Shown here piece after piece: positions 1 to 8,302 of a DNA stretch of 64,000 bases (positions are counted from its first letter, which is position 1; each line of letters opens with the position of its first letter). Made by a program: the position numbers and the translations under genes. Below the pieces are notes generated by a model. It did not search any database, was not told where the DNA came from, and worked only from the letters and a program-made list of their open reading frames with translations. Source of the DNA: Serratia ficaria (GTDB lineage Bacteria; Pseudomonadota; Gammaproteobacteria; Enterobacterales; Enterobacteriaceae); NCBI RefSeq assembly GCF_900187015.1, contig NZ_LT906479.1, positions 1,984,001 through 2,048,000 on the forward strand, in the 5' to 3' direction.

Positions 1-308
1 TCGATAAAGGCCGGCAGCGCGTGGCGATAGGCCAGCAGCGAGAAGGCGCCGCCGGCGTCCACCCGCAGGATCGCCGGCGCACTGTCGAGAAGCCTGGGCT
101 GCGCGTCGGCGGAAACTTTGCCGGCGTGCAATGAACGGACGCAGCCCAGCAGGCGGTAAAGGCCGTGCGAGGCGCAGCCGTCGCGTTCGCCCCGGGTGAC
201 ATTTTGCGCCACCGCTTCGGCGTGCGCCTGGCTGAAGCCATTGCTGAGCAGGGCGCGCAGCGCCAGCTGGTAGGCCTGATCCAACGACAGGTTATGGGTT
301 TGCGTCAT
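1..308 (-). CDS. Ldh-family imino-acid reductase (partial, N-terminal 102 codons)
   Basis: The start codon is at 308 with a GGAGG-type ribosome site just upstream; the gene runs off the window edge, so only the N-terminal third is present. The SHGLYRL motif at about residues 49-55, after a helical N-terminus, is the signature of the malate/L-lactate dehydrogenase (Ldh) superfamily. That family includes delta1-pyrroline-2-carboxylate and delta1-piperideine-2-carboxylate reductases. Its position 20 bp after a permease in a hydroxyproline cluster favours an NAD(P)H-dependent reductase of cyclic imino acids, for example the product of 3-hydroxyproline dehydration. Substrate is inferred from context only; an ureidoglycolate or sulfolactate dehydrogenase cannot be excluded from this fragment. 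Confidence 0.7.
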   Translation of the reverse strand, partial: MTQTHNLSLDQAYQLALRALLSNGFSQAHAEAVAQNVTRGERDGCASHGLYRLLGCVRSLHAGKVSADAQPRLLDSAPAILRVDAGGAFSLLAYRHALPAFI

Positions 309-328
309 CTCCGTTTCCTCCTTTTCAA

Positions 329-1894
329 TCACTCTTCTTCATCTCCGACGAAATTCGCCTGAGGTAAACAGGTATAGGCGCCCCAGTAGTAAATCACCAG
401 CGCAATCGCCGCGATGGTGAGAGTGTCCCAGGGATGGCTGATGGCGCCGATGCCGCCGAAGCTGCTGAGATAGGAGACGACGATCACCAGCGCATAGAAG
501 GCGATCAGCCACAGAGAGGACCAAATCTGCTGCTTCAGGCCGACGGCGTGCGTCGGCACCTGATTTTTGAACAATATATAGACCGCAAACATCAGGATTT
601 GCAGCCCGAGCAGCCAGGAAACGGTGTCCCAACCCGACCAGAAGACGATCAGCGCCGAGATGATAAACGACAGCGGGCCAAGCACGCAGAACCCGCGCAC
701 CCGGAACGGGCGAGGCAGGTCGGGAGCGTTGCGCCGCAGGCCGGCGGCGGTCACCGGCGCAATGGCGTAGCTCAGCACCAGCGCGGCGGACACTACGCCG
801 ATCAGTTTCTCCCAGGAAGGGAAAGGCAGCGTCCAGAACACCGACAGGGCGAAGGTCAGCCACAGCGCCGGGCGCGGAATGCCGGACTCGCCGTCGACGC
901 GGGTAAAAATTTTAAAGAAGGTGCCGGCGCGCGCCCAGCCGTAAATCACGCGCGGCGTGGCGTTCATGTAGATATTGCCGGTGCCGCTCGGCGAAACGAT
1001 CGCATCGCTGACCACCAGAAACGCCAGCCAGCCCATGCCCAGAGTGATGGCGATGTCGCGGAACGGCAGGGAGAACTGCTGGCTGATGTGGGCCCAGCCG
1101 CCGTTCAGCATGTCGCTGGGGATGCTGCCGAGGAAGGCGATTTGCAGCAGCACATAGATGACGGTGGACAATACCACCGACAGGATCAGCGCAATCGGAA
1201 TGGTACGCTGCGGATTTTGCACCTCGCTGGCGACCGAGATGATCGGCGTCAGGCCCAGGTAGGCGAAGATAATGCCGCCGGCGGATATGGCGGCCTCAAC
1301 CCCGGCGGAGCCGAAGGGCGCAAACCCCTGGCTGTGCAGATTTTCCGGCTTGAAGAAGCTGAACAGCACCACGATCACCAGCAACGGCACCAGAAATTTC
1401 AGCACGCTGATCAGGTTGTTGGATTTGGCGAAGGTTTTCACGCTGTAGTAATTCAGCGCGAAGAAAAAACACAGCAGCGCCAACTGCACCAGCCAGCCGA
1501 TCGGCGTCGGGTCGCCGGAGCCGGGTTGGCTGAGGAAAGGGAACCAGGCGGCGGCGTATTGGCGCGCCGCCACCACCTCGATGGCGATCAGGCTGGAGAA
1601 GGCGATCAGCGTGATAAAGCCCAGCAGGTAACCCATCAACTCGCCGTGCGAAAACACCGGATAGCGAATGATGCCGCCGGCGCGCGGCAGCGCCGCGCCC
1701 AGCTCGCAGTAAACGATGCCGAGCAACAGCACCGCCAGGCCGCCTATCAGCCAGGAGTAAATGCCGGCGGGGCCGGCGATGGAAGAGACGTGGCTGGCGG
1801 CGAACAGCCAGCCGGAACCGAAAATTGCGCCCAGGCCGATAAACGTCAAATCGGTGAGCGTAAGCTGCTTCTTGAATTTGCCTTGGGTTGTCAT
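329..1894 (-). CDS. APC-family amino acid permease, probable hydroxyproline/proline uptake
   Basis: A 521-residue inner-membrane protein with about 12 hydrophobic helices. The N-terminus carries the APC-superfamily hallmark GLGAIFGSGWLF at about residues 20-31, the unwound first helix that contacts the substrate amino group, and further APC features such as PRAGG in helix 2. It lies 20 bp upstream of the Ldh-family gene and downstream of the semialdehyde dehydrogenase on the same strand. It is therefore probably the importer for the hydroxyproline pathway encoded around it. Family assignment is firm; substrate is inferred from the neighbourhood. Confidence 0.85.
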   Translation of the reverse strand: MTTQGKFKKQLTLTDLTFIGLGAIFGSGWLFAASHVSSIAGPAGIYSWLIGGLAVLLLGIVYCELGAALPRAGGIIRYPVFSHGELMGYLLGFITLIAFSSLIAIEVVAARQYAAAWFPFLSQPGSGDPTPIGWLVQLALLCFFFALNYYSVKTFAKSNNLISVLKFLVPLLVIVVLFSFFKPENLHSQGFAPFGSAGVEAAISAGGIIFAYLGLTPIISVASEVQNPQRTIPIALILSVVLSTVIYVLLQIAFLGSIPSDMLNGGWAHISQQFSLPFRDIAITLGMGWLAFLVVSDAIVSPSGTGNIYMNATPRVIYGWARAGTFFKIFTRVDGESGIPRPALWLTFALSVFWTLPFPSWEKLIGVVSAALVLSYAIAPVTAAGLRRNAPDLPRPFRVRGFCVLGPLSFIISALIVFWSGWDTVSWLLGLQILMFAVYILFKNQVPTHAVGLKQQIWSSLWLIAFYALVIVVSYLSSFGGIGAISHPWDTLTIAAIALVIYYWGAYTCLPQANFVGDEEE

Positions 1895-1938
1895 GGTATG
1901 ACCCTTTTGTTATTGGATGGCATGCAGATGCGGCCGGG

Positions 1939-3552
1939 CTAGTTTTTGGCTGATGAATCTATCGGGTCTCTGGTGTACACGCCGTTAACCTGCCGCAGCA
2001 GGTTGAGCGGGTTGGCGTCCTGCAGCGGCGGCGGCAGCAGCGCGGCGGGATAATTTTGCAGGCATACCGGCCGCAGGAAACGTTCAATGGCCAGGGAGCC
2101 CACCGAGGTGCCGCGCGCATCGGTCGTGGCCGGGTAAGGGCCGCCATGCACCATCGCGTCGCAGACCTCGACGCCGGTCGGATAGCCGTTGAACAGCACG
2201 CGGCCGGCCTTGCGGGTCAGCAGCTGGGCCAGCCCGGCGGCGGCCTGGTCATCGTCGTCCGCCAGCAGCGTGGCGGTCAGCTGGCCCTGCAGGGCTTCCA
2301 GCGCCGTTTGCAGCTGTTCGGGGCTATCGACCGCCACCAGAACGGCGACGGGGCCGAAGACTTCCTGCTTCAGCAGCGGATCGGCCTGCAGCAGCAGGGC
2401 GGCGTCGGCCTGATACAGCTGGGCGTTCGCCAGATAAGGCGCGGCCTGGCGTTGGCCGGCCAGGTGGCGGAGGCTTTGATGGGCGTCCAGCGCCCGCAGC
2501 CCGTGGTGATAATGTTCCAGCGTGCCGGCATTCAGCATCGGCTGCGGGGCGGCGGCGTTGACCCTGGCGACGAGTTCGTCAATCAGCCGGCTGAATGCCG
2601 GGCCGCGTTGGCCGATAATCAGCCCCGGTTTGGTGCAAAACTGGCCGCAGCCCAGGGTGAAGGATCCCACCAGCTCCTGCGCTATCTGCCGGCCGCGCCG
2701 CGCCAACGCCTGCGGCAAAATCACCACCGGGTTGATGCTCGACATCTCGGCAAATACCGGGATTGGCTGCGGGCGACGCATCGCCATATCGAACAGCGCC
2801 CGCCCGCCGCGCAGCGAACCGGTAAACCCCACCGCCTGAATCGCCGGATGCTGCACCAGCTCGGCGCCTGCGCGTTCGCCGAAAATCATGTTGAATGTCC
2901 CGGCGGGAATGCCTTGTTGCACCCTGGCGCGCTCTATGGCCTGCGCGGTCAGCTCTGCGGTGATCATGTGGCCGCTGTGCGCCTTGAACACCACCGGGCA
3001 GCCGGCGGCCAACGCGGCGGCGGTGTCGCCGCCTGCGGTGGAAAACGCCAGCGGAAAGTTGCTGGCGCCAAACACCGCGACCGGGCCGAGCGCGGTGCGA
3101 TATTGCCGCAGATCCGGGCGCGGCAGCGGCGTGCGATCCGGCAAGGCGCAGTCGATGCGCGCGCCGTGCACGTCACCGCGCCGCAGCAGCCCGGCGAACA
3201 GCCGCATCTGGCCGCTGGTGCGGGTACGTTCGCCGTTCAGGCGCGCCAAAGGCAGGGCGGTTTCCTGCGTGGCGAAGGTGAAGAAATCATCGCCCAGCGC
3301 GTCCAGTTGGTCGGCGATGGCGTCGAGGAAATCGGCGCGGCGATCGGCGCTGAGCTGGGCGTAGCCGGCAAAGGCCCGTGCGGCGCTCTCTGCTGCCGCG
3401 GCGGCTTCGGCCGGCGTGGCCGGATGAAAGCGGTAGCCGGTCGGCTGGCCGTTGTCGGCGCGCAGGCTAATCAGCTCTGCCGCCCCGCTGGCGCAGCGCT
3501 GACCGCCGATAAACTGTTGGCCGCGAATGGCGGCGTGGTGGTCGTTGGGCAT
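1939..3552 (-). CDS. 2-oxoglutarate semialdehyde dehydrogenase (ALDH family)
   Basis: A 537-residue aldehyde dehydrogenase beginning MPNDHHAAIRGQQFIGG. The open frame continues upstream, but the ATG at 3552 has a run of six G as Shine-Dalgarno and gives the normal family N-terminus. Visible motifs are the cofactor segment GPVAVFGASNFPLAFS, the catalytic-Glu segment PVFAEMSSINPVV and the nucleophilic Cys in LGCGQFCTKPG. These match the 2,5-dioxovalerate (alpha-ketoglutaric semialdehyde) dehydrogenase subgroup, which is longer than typical ALDHs. It catalyses the last pathway step, 2-oxoglutarate semialdehyde to 2-oxoglutarate with NAD(P)+. It lies 55 bp after the deaminase gene, probably in one transcript. 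Confidence 0.88.
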   Translation of the reverse strand: MPNDHHAAIRGQQFIGGQRCASGAAELISLRADNGQPTGYRFHPATPAEAAAAAESAARAFAGYAQLSADRRADFLDAIADQLDALGDDFFTFATQETALPLARLNGERTRTSGQMRLFAGLLRRGDVHGARIDCALPDRTPLPRPDLRQYRTALGPVAVFGASNFPLAFSTAGGDTAAALAAGCPVVFKAHSGHMITAELTAQAIERARVQQGIPAGTFNMIFGERAGAELVQHPAIQAVGFTGSLRGGRALFDMAMRRPQPIPVFAEMSSINPVVILPQALARRGRQIAQELVGSFTLGCGQFCTKPGLIIGQRGPAFSRLIDELVARVNAAAPQPMLNAGTLEHYHHGLRALDAHQSLRHLAGQRQAAPYLANAQLYQADAALLLQADPLLKQEVFGPVAVLVAVDSPEQLQTALEALQGQLTATLLADDDDQAAAGLAQLLTRKAGRVLFNGYPTGVEVCDAMVHGGPYPATTDARGTSVGSLAIERFLRPVCLQNYPAALLPPPLQDANPLNLLRQVNGVYTRDPIDSSAKN

Positions 3553-3607
3553 GGGTCCCCCCGATAGCGAAATGGCGAGGCCCGGCAAGGCCGGGCGCTG
3601 AGTGGGA

Positions 3608-4528
3608 TTACAGGCCGACGTTCGGCAGCGCTGGGCGCGTGGCCAGCGCTTTTTCAACCGCCGCGGTGACCTCGGCCAGGGCGTCGCCCTGCAGCGCCAG
3701 GCGCGGTGGGCGGGTGACGGCGCTGCCGCGGCCCACCAACTGCTCGCACAGCTTGATGCATTGCACCAGATCCGGCCGCGCATCCAGGTGCAGCAACGGC
3801 ATAAACCAGCTGTACAGCGCCAGCGCTTCCTCGAAGCGCTTGTCTTTCGCCAGGCGGAACAGGGTTTCCCCTTCGCGCGGGAAAGCGTTGGACATGCCGG
3901 AGATCCAGCCCTGAGCGCCGACGGCGATGCTTTCCAGCACCACGTCGTCGAGGCCGGCGAACAGCACGAAGCGATCGCCAACTTCGTTGCGCAGGTCGAT
4001 AAAGCGGCGGGTATCGCCGGAGGAGTCCTTGAAACACACGATGTTGTCGCAGTCGACCAGCGAGGTCAGGATATCGGGCGTGACGTCGTTTTTGTAAATC
4101 GGCGGGTTGTTGTAGACCATGATCGGCAAATCGGTCGCCCCGGCGACGCTGCGGAAGTGCGCGGCGGTTTCATGCGGTTTGGCGGAGTAAACCAGCGCCG
4201 GCATCACCATGATGCCGTCGACGCCGACCTTTTGCGCTTCACGCGCCATGTTCTGCGCGAAAGCGGTGGTGAACTCGGCGATGCCGGCGATCACCGGCAC
4301 TTTGCCGTCGGCGGCGTCTTTCGCCACTTCGATCACCGCCAGTTTTTCCTGCACCGTCATCGAGGTGTTTTCGCCGACGGTGCCGCAAACCACCAGGCCG
4401 GACACGCCGTCGCGGACCAGATTTTTGATCACCGTATGGGTGGCGTCGAGATCCAGTGAGAAATCGCTGCGAAACTGGGTGCTGACCGCCGGGAACACGC
4501 CGCTCCAGCTGATGGCTTTATGGCTCAT
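3608..4528 (-). CDS. DHDPS/NAL-family aldolase-fold protein, probable 1-pyrroline-4-hydroxy-2-carboxylate deaminase
   Basis: A 306-residue TIM-barrel protein of the dihydrodipicolinate synthase/N-acetylneuraminate lyase family. The start is set at MSHKAIS (4528), preceded by AGGA at good spacing, rather than seven codons upstream. Family markers are CGTVGENTSM near the N-terminus, the conserved Tyr in IMVYNNPP and the Schiff-base Lys in VCFKDSSGD at about residue 167. In hydroxyproline degradation a DHDPS-fold enzyme deaminates and dehydrates delta1-pyrroline-4-hydroxy-2-carboxylate to 2-oxoglutarate semialdehyde. Placement between the dehydrogenase and the regulator supports this job. A true DHDPS is less likely because no lysine-biosynthesis genes are nearby. 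Confidence 0.85.
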   Translation of the reverse strand: MSHKAISWSGVFPAVSTQFRSDFSLDLDATHTVIKNLVRDGVSGLVVCGTVGENTSMTVQEKLAVIEVAKDAADGKVPVIAGIAEFTTAFAQNMAREAQKVGVDGIMVMPALVYSAKPHETAAHFRSVAGATDLPIMVYNNPPIYKNDVTPDILTSLVDCDNIVCFKDSSGDTRRFIDLRNEVGDRFVLFAGLDDVVLESIAVGAQGWISGMSNAFPREGETLFRLAKDKRFEEALALYSWFMPLLHLDARPDLVQCIKLCEQLVGRGSAVTRPPRLALQGDALAEVTAAVEKALATRPALPNVGL

Positions 4529-4736
4529 AGTGTTTATCCTGTCGTCCAATGTTGTTAATGAATGGTGAATTATTGGTGAACTTCACTAACAGATTGACCG
4601 GTATTGCGCGCCGGGGCTTGACGGTTTTCGCCGATTGCCATGACGAAATTGGCACAGTAACCGGGTAAAACGCGCGTGGGAAAGCCTGGCGCCGGGAGCG
4701 CCAGAGGCGGGAGCATTCATCAGGTAAATCAGATCA

Positions 4737-5582
4737 TTAAGTCGAAAGCGTCAGGCGGAAGTCGCGCGGCGTGGAGCCGGTCAGCGCTTTGAACTGACGG
4801 CTGAAGGCGCTGTGATCGGTGTAGCCGCACTGCAGGGCGATATCGGTGATCGGCAGATCGCCGGCCAGCAGCTCGGTGGCTTTCTCCAGCCGCACCTTAT
4901 GGATCATTTGGCGCGGCGTGAGATGGAAGATGCGCTTGCAGTAACGCTCGATTTGCGCCACCGACAGCCCGGTGAGCGCGGTCAGTTCTTCAAGGGCGAT
5001 CGCGCGGGCATAATGGCGGCGGATATACACATCGATCGCCGCCAGCCGCTGATAGGCCGGGTGGTTGGCCTTGGCCTCCTGCAGATCGTGCGAAATGCCC
5101 GCCATGCCGATTATTTTGTCCTGCGCGTCGTACAGCGCCAGCTTTTGCGTCAGGCACCAGCCGGTTTCCCGGCCGTTGTACAGGTGCATTTCCAACTGAT
5201 CCTGAATCACCACGCCGTGGCGCAACACGCGCAGATCCTGCTCGGTATAGCCGGAGCCGAGCTGCGCCGGAAAAACGTCGGCCGAGGTCTTGCCCAGCAG
5301 CGGCGCGACGGTCTTGAAGCCGCAGCGCCTGGCCAGCGTCAGGTTGGCCAACAGGTAGCGGGCCCGCTCATCCTTGATAAAAAACACCACGTTGGGAATG
5401 GCGTTGAGCAGCGGAGCGATCAACGCCAGGGAATTCAGCAGGTCGCGCAGGCTGCCGGGGCGCTGCTGCGCCAGCCCGTCGCACAGGCGTGAAAGGTGCT
5501 CAACGGCGAAATCGTTATCTTCCGCCGGCCCAATCACCGGTGGCGGCGGGGAGGAAACCTGATGGTCTGGGGTTAATCGCAT
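4737..5582 (-). CDS. PAS-AraC transcriptional regulator of the hydroxyproline cluster
   Basis: A 281-residue regulator. The frame extends upstream to a TTG at 5645, but ATG 5582 has AAGG seven bases ahead. Residues about 50-165 form a PAS-like sensor domain (NAIPNVVFFIKD at the start, GMAGISHDLQEA at the end). The last 100 residues are an AraC/XylS double helix-turn-helix containing IALQCGYTDHSAFSRQFKA. PAS-AraC regulators are commonly linked to amino acid catabolism. It is transcribed with the minus-strand arm and away from the epimerase operon, so it is placed to control both. Inducer and sign of control are inferred only. Confidence 0.85.
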   Translation of the reverse strand: MRLTPDHQVSSPPPPVIGPAEDNDFAVEHLSRLCDGLAQQRPGSLRDLLNSLALIAPLLNAIPNVVFFIKDERARYLLANLTLARRCGFKTVAPLLGKTSADVFPAQLGSGYTEQDLRVLRHGVVIQDQLEMHLYNGRETGWCLTQKLALYDAQDKIIGMAGISHDLQEAKANHPAYQRLAAIDVYIRRHYARAIALEELTALTGLSVAQIERYCKRIFHLTPRQMIHKVRLEKATELLAGDLPITDIALQCGYTDHSAFSRQFKALTGSTPRDFRLTLST

Positions 5583-5973
5583 GGCAATACCTTTTTCGGC
5601 GTTATGCCGCAGAGTCTGAGGTTCAGGTTGGCGCTTTCGCATCAATATTAACTTTTATGTAACTTATCAAGCGCTATTTCCCGGCCGCTGCCAAATATGC
5701 GGTTTGCCGCATACTTTTGCCGAACGGCCCTGGAATAACCTGCGGCAAACGGCGGCACATCACGCAATTATCCGGTGTAGCACATAAGTAATGCCATGAT
5801 AAATAACCTCTTCTTATGGCCCCTCGACGGCGTTGGGGCATGCGCCCGGGGGATCCTGCGGTGAGCACTGTGCTGATTTCTTCATTCACCGCGCCGAAAT
5901 GCATCAAGCCGCCGCGGGCGTATTCGTTCAGGCTAACGTCATTGGTAACATTTCGTTAACTCAGGAGATTCCG
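5583..5973. other. 391-bp divergent control region of the hydroxyproline cluster
   Basis: No gene is seen here. The stretch separates the PAS-AraC gene (leftward) from the epimerase operon (rightward) and must hold both promoters. It contains the inverted repeats described separately at 5696-5750. The distal end carries AGGAG (5963-5967), the ribosome site of the epimerase. Confidence 0.6.
5696..5750. promoter_or_regulatory. Inverted-repeat pair, candidate AraC-family operator
   Basis: A 7-4-7 palindrome (TATGCGG, TTTG, CCGCATA) occupies 5696-5713. Inside it the 10-mer GTTTGCCGCA (5702-5711) recurs exactly as its inverse TGCGGCAAAC at 5741-5750. Paired half-sites upstream of a divergently arranged AraC regulator are typical of AraC-family control, but binding here is inference. 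Confidence 0.45.
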
Positions 5974-6921
5974 ATGGCTCTTCCTTCGCAGATGACCGCC
6001 TTGCGGGCGATTGATTCCCATACCGGCGGGGAACCCACCCGCCTGATTATTGACGGGTTTCCCGATCTCGGCGCCGGCAGCATGGCCGAGCGAAAAGCGC
6101 GGTTTGCGCAGCATTACGACCGCTGGCGCAGCGCGGCGATCCTCGAGCCGCGCGGCAACGACGTGCTGGTGGGGGCGCTGTTGTGCCGTCCTTGTTCACC
6201 GCAGGCCACCGCCGGGGTGATTTTCTTCAATAACGCCGGCTATCTGGGCATGTGCGGCCACGGCACCATCGGGCTGGTGGCTTCGCTGGCGTATCTGGGC
6301 CGCATCGGCGCCGGGCTGCACCTGATTGAAACCCCGGTCGGCACGGTGAGCGCCACGCTGCATGACGACGGCAGCGTCACGGTGGAAAACGTGGCGGCAT
6401 ACCGTTACCGCCGGCAGGTTCAGGTTCAGGTCAGCGGTTATGGCCCGGTGGTGGGCGATATCGCCTGGGGCGGCAACTGGTTTTTCCTGATTGGCGAGAC
6501 GCCGTTGGCTATCACTACGCAAAATCTGGACGCCCTGACCGCCTTCTGCTGGGCGGTCAGACAGGCGCTGGAACAGGCGGGGATTTGCGGCGAAGACGGC
6601 GGCGCGATCGACCATATCGAACTTTTCGCCGACGATGAGCGGGCCGACAGCCGCAATTTCGTGCTGTGTCCCGGCAAGGCTTACGATCGCTCGCCGTGCG
6701 GCACCGGCACCAGCGCCAAGCTGGCCTGCCTGGCGGCGGACGGCAAGCTGCAACCGGACGAGATCTGGCGGCAGGCCAGCGTGATCGGCAGCGAGTTTAG
6801 CGCCCACTACCGCCGCAGCGGCGACCGGGTGACGCCTTTTATCCGCGGGCAAGCCTATGTGTGCGCCGACAGCCGGCTGCTGCTGGATGAGCGGGATCCC
6901 TTTGTCTGGGGGATCCGCTGA
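5974..6921 (+). CDS. 4-hydroxyproline 2-epimerase (proline racemase superfamily)
   Basis: A 315-residue enzyme; the ATG at 5974 follows AGGAG at ideal spacing and the protein starts near the family-typical [12 protein letters not shown]. Both catalytic cysteines of the racemase/epimerase subgroup are present, in MCGHGTIG (about residue 88) and SPCGTGTSA (about residue 236). This argues against trans-3-hydroxyproline dehydratases, where the second Cys is replaced by Thr. It interconverts trans-4-hydroxy-L-proline and cis-4-hydroxy-D-proline in the cytosol, the first pathway step. It is first in the plus-strand operon and shares one base with the next gene. Confidence 0.9.
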   Translation: MALPSQMTALRAIDSHTGGEPTRLIIDGFPDLGAGSMAERKARFAQHYDRWRSAAILEPRGNDVLVGALLCRPCSPQATAGVIFFNNAGYLGMCGHGTIGLVASLAYLGRIGAGLHLIETPVGTVSATLHDDGSVTVENVAAYRYRRQVQVQVSGYGPVVGDIAWGGNWFFLIGETPLAITTQNLDALTAFCWAVRQALEQAGICGEDGGAIDHIELFADDERADSRNFVLCPGKAYDRSPCGTGTSAKLACLAADGKLQPDEIWRQASVIGSEFSAHYRRSGDRVTPFIRGQAYVCADSRLLLDERDPFVWGIR

Positions 6922-8045
6922 TGCCCGGCGGCCAATCGGCGGATGCGATTGTGGTGGGGGCCGGCATCATCGGCGCCGCCTGCGCCTGGCGGCTGGCGCA
7001 GGAAGGATACCGCGTGCGGGTGGTGGACGATCGGCGTGCCGGGGCGACCGCCGCCGGCATGGGGCACCTGGTTTGCATGGACGACAACCCCGCCGAGCTG
7101 GCGCTGAGCGCCTATTCGCTGCGGCTGTGGCGCGACGTGGTGGCGCGCATGCCGGCGCATTGCGCCTGGCGCGGCTGCGGCACGCTGTGGCTGGCGGAGC
7201 GGCCGGACGAAATGGCCATTGCCGAACTGAAACGCGCGCGCCTGGAGGAACAGGGCGTGGCGGCGGAAATGCTGAGCGCCGGCCAGATTGCCGAACGGGA
7301 ACCGATGCTGCGCGCCGGTTTGGCCGGAGGGTTGCGGGTGGCGGGCGACGGCATCCTGTATGCGCCTAACGTGGCGCGTTGGCTGCTGGCGGACGGCGGC
7401 GCCGCGCTAACCGTGACCGGCGGCGAAGCGGTTGCGCTGGAGCAGGGGGCGGTGCGGCTGGCCGATGGCGAACGCCTGGCGGCGCCGGTGGTGGTGCTGG
7501 CCTGCGGGCTGCGGGCGGACAGTTTGCTGGAGCGGCCGCTGCTGAAGGCCAAGAAGGGGCACCTGGCGATCACCGATCGTTATCCGCCGCGGGTTCGGCA
7601 TCAGCTGGTTGAATTGGGCTATGGCGCCAGCGCGCACGCCAGCGACGGCACTTCGGTGGCCTTTAACGTGCAGGCCCGGCCCACCGGCCAGCTGCTGATC
7701 GGCTCCTCCCGGCAGTTCGACGCTCCCGACGCCTCGCTGGACCCGCCGCTGCTGGCGGCGATGCTGGCGCGCGCGCAACATTTTTTACCCTCTCTGGCGC
7801 AGATGAACATTATCCGTTGCTGGACCGGCCTGCGCGCCGCTTCCGCCGATGGGCTGCCGCTGCTGGGGCCGCATCCGCGGCATCCCTGGCTGTGGTTGGC
7901 GTTGGGGCATGAAGGGCTGGGAGTGACAACCGCCCTGGGCAGCGCCGCCCTGATTGCGGCGCAGATCCGGCGACGGCGGCCGGAGATTGATGATACTCCC
8001 TATCTTGCGGCGCGCATGCTGACCGCCGGGGAGGCGACGGCATGA
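6921..8045 (+). CDS. D-hydroxyproline dehydrogenase, FAD subunit (DAO family)
   Basis: A 374-residue flavoprotein with an N-terminal Rossmann dinucleotide fold (AIVVGAGIIGAACAWRLA, residues about 9-26) and the DAO/glycine oxidase-like body. The C-terminal GLRAASADGLPLLGPHP and LALGHEGLGVTTA segments are the family's FAD-closing motifs. It overlaps the epimerase by one base and the FeS gene by four. In related clusters this protein forms a heterotrimer with the following [2Fe-2S] and second FAD subunits and oxidises cis-4-hydroxy-D-proline to delta1-pyrroline-4-hydroxy-2-carboxylate, passing electrons to the respiratory chain. Subunit role is assigned by homology and gene order. Confidence 0.87.
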   Translation: MPGGQSADAIVVGAGIIGAACAWRLAQEGYRVRVVDDRRAGATAAGMGHLVCMDDNPAELALSAYSLRLWRDVVARMPAHCAWRGCGTLWLAERPDEMAIAELKRARLEEQGVAAEMLSAGQIAEREPMLRAGLAGGLRVAGDGILYAPNVARWLLADGGAALTVTGGEAVALEQGAVRLADGERLAAPVVVLACGLRADSLLERPLLKAKKGHLAITDRYPPRVRHQLVELGYGASAHASDGTSVAFNVQARPTGQLLIGSSRQFDAPDASLDPPLLAAMLARAQHFLPSLAQMNIIRCWTGLRAASADGLPLLGPHPRHPWLWLALGHEGLGVTTALGSAALIAAQIRRRRPEIDDTPYLAARMLTAGEATA

Positions 8046-8302
8046 GCGAAAATCGCAAACTATTGACGCTGACAATCGACGGTGAACGCCGCCGCGTGCC
8101 GGCGGGCATAAGCGTGGCGGCGGCGCTTAACCTCAGCGGCCAGGACCGCTGTCGGCTGTCGGTCAACCAAAAACAGCGCGCGCCCTTTTGCGGCATGGGC
8201 ATTTGCCAGGAATGCCGGGTGACGATCAACGGGCTGCGACGCCTGGCGTGCCAGACCCTGTGTCAGCCCGAGATGCGTATCGAGAGGATCGGCGATGAAT
8301 GA
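8042..8302 (+). CDS. D-hydroxyproline dehydrogenase, small [2Fe-2S] subunit
   Basis: An 86-residue ferredoxin-like protein, the HcnA-type gamma subunit. Cysteines at CGMGICQECRVT (about residues 48-59), followed by LACQTLC, supply a plant-type [2Fe-2S] binding loop. It overlaps its neighbours by 4 and 8 bases, indicating translational coupling and fixed stoichiometry. Its likely job is to shuttle electrons between the two flavin subunits. It has no signal peptide, so the complex sits in or on the cytoplasmic side. Confidence 0.87.
   Translation: MSENRKLLTLTIDGERRRVPAGISVAAALNLSGQDRCRLSVNQKQRAPFCGMGICQECRVTINGLRRLACQTLCQPEMRIERIGDE

Noticed and set aside
434..1942. 502-codon plus-strand frame
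   Set aside because: Antisense shadow of the APC permease, Arg/Gln/His-rich and without family features.
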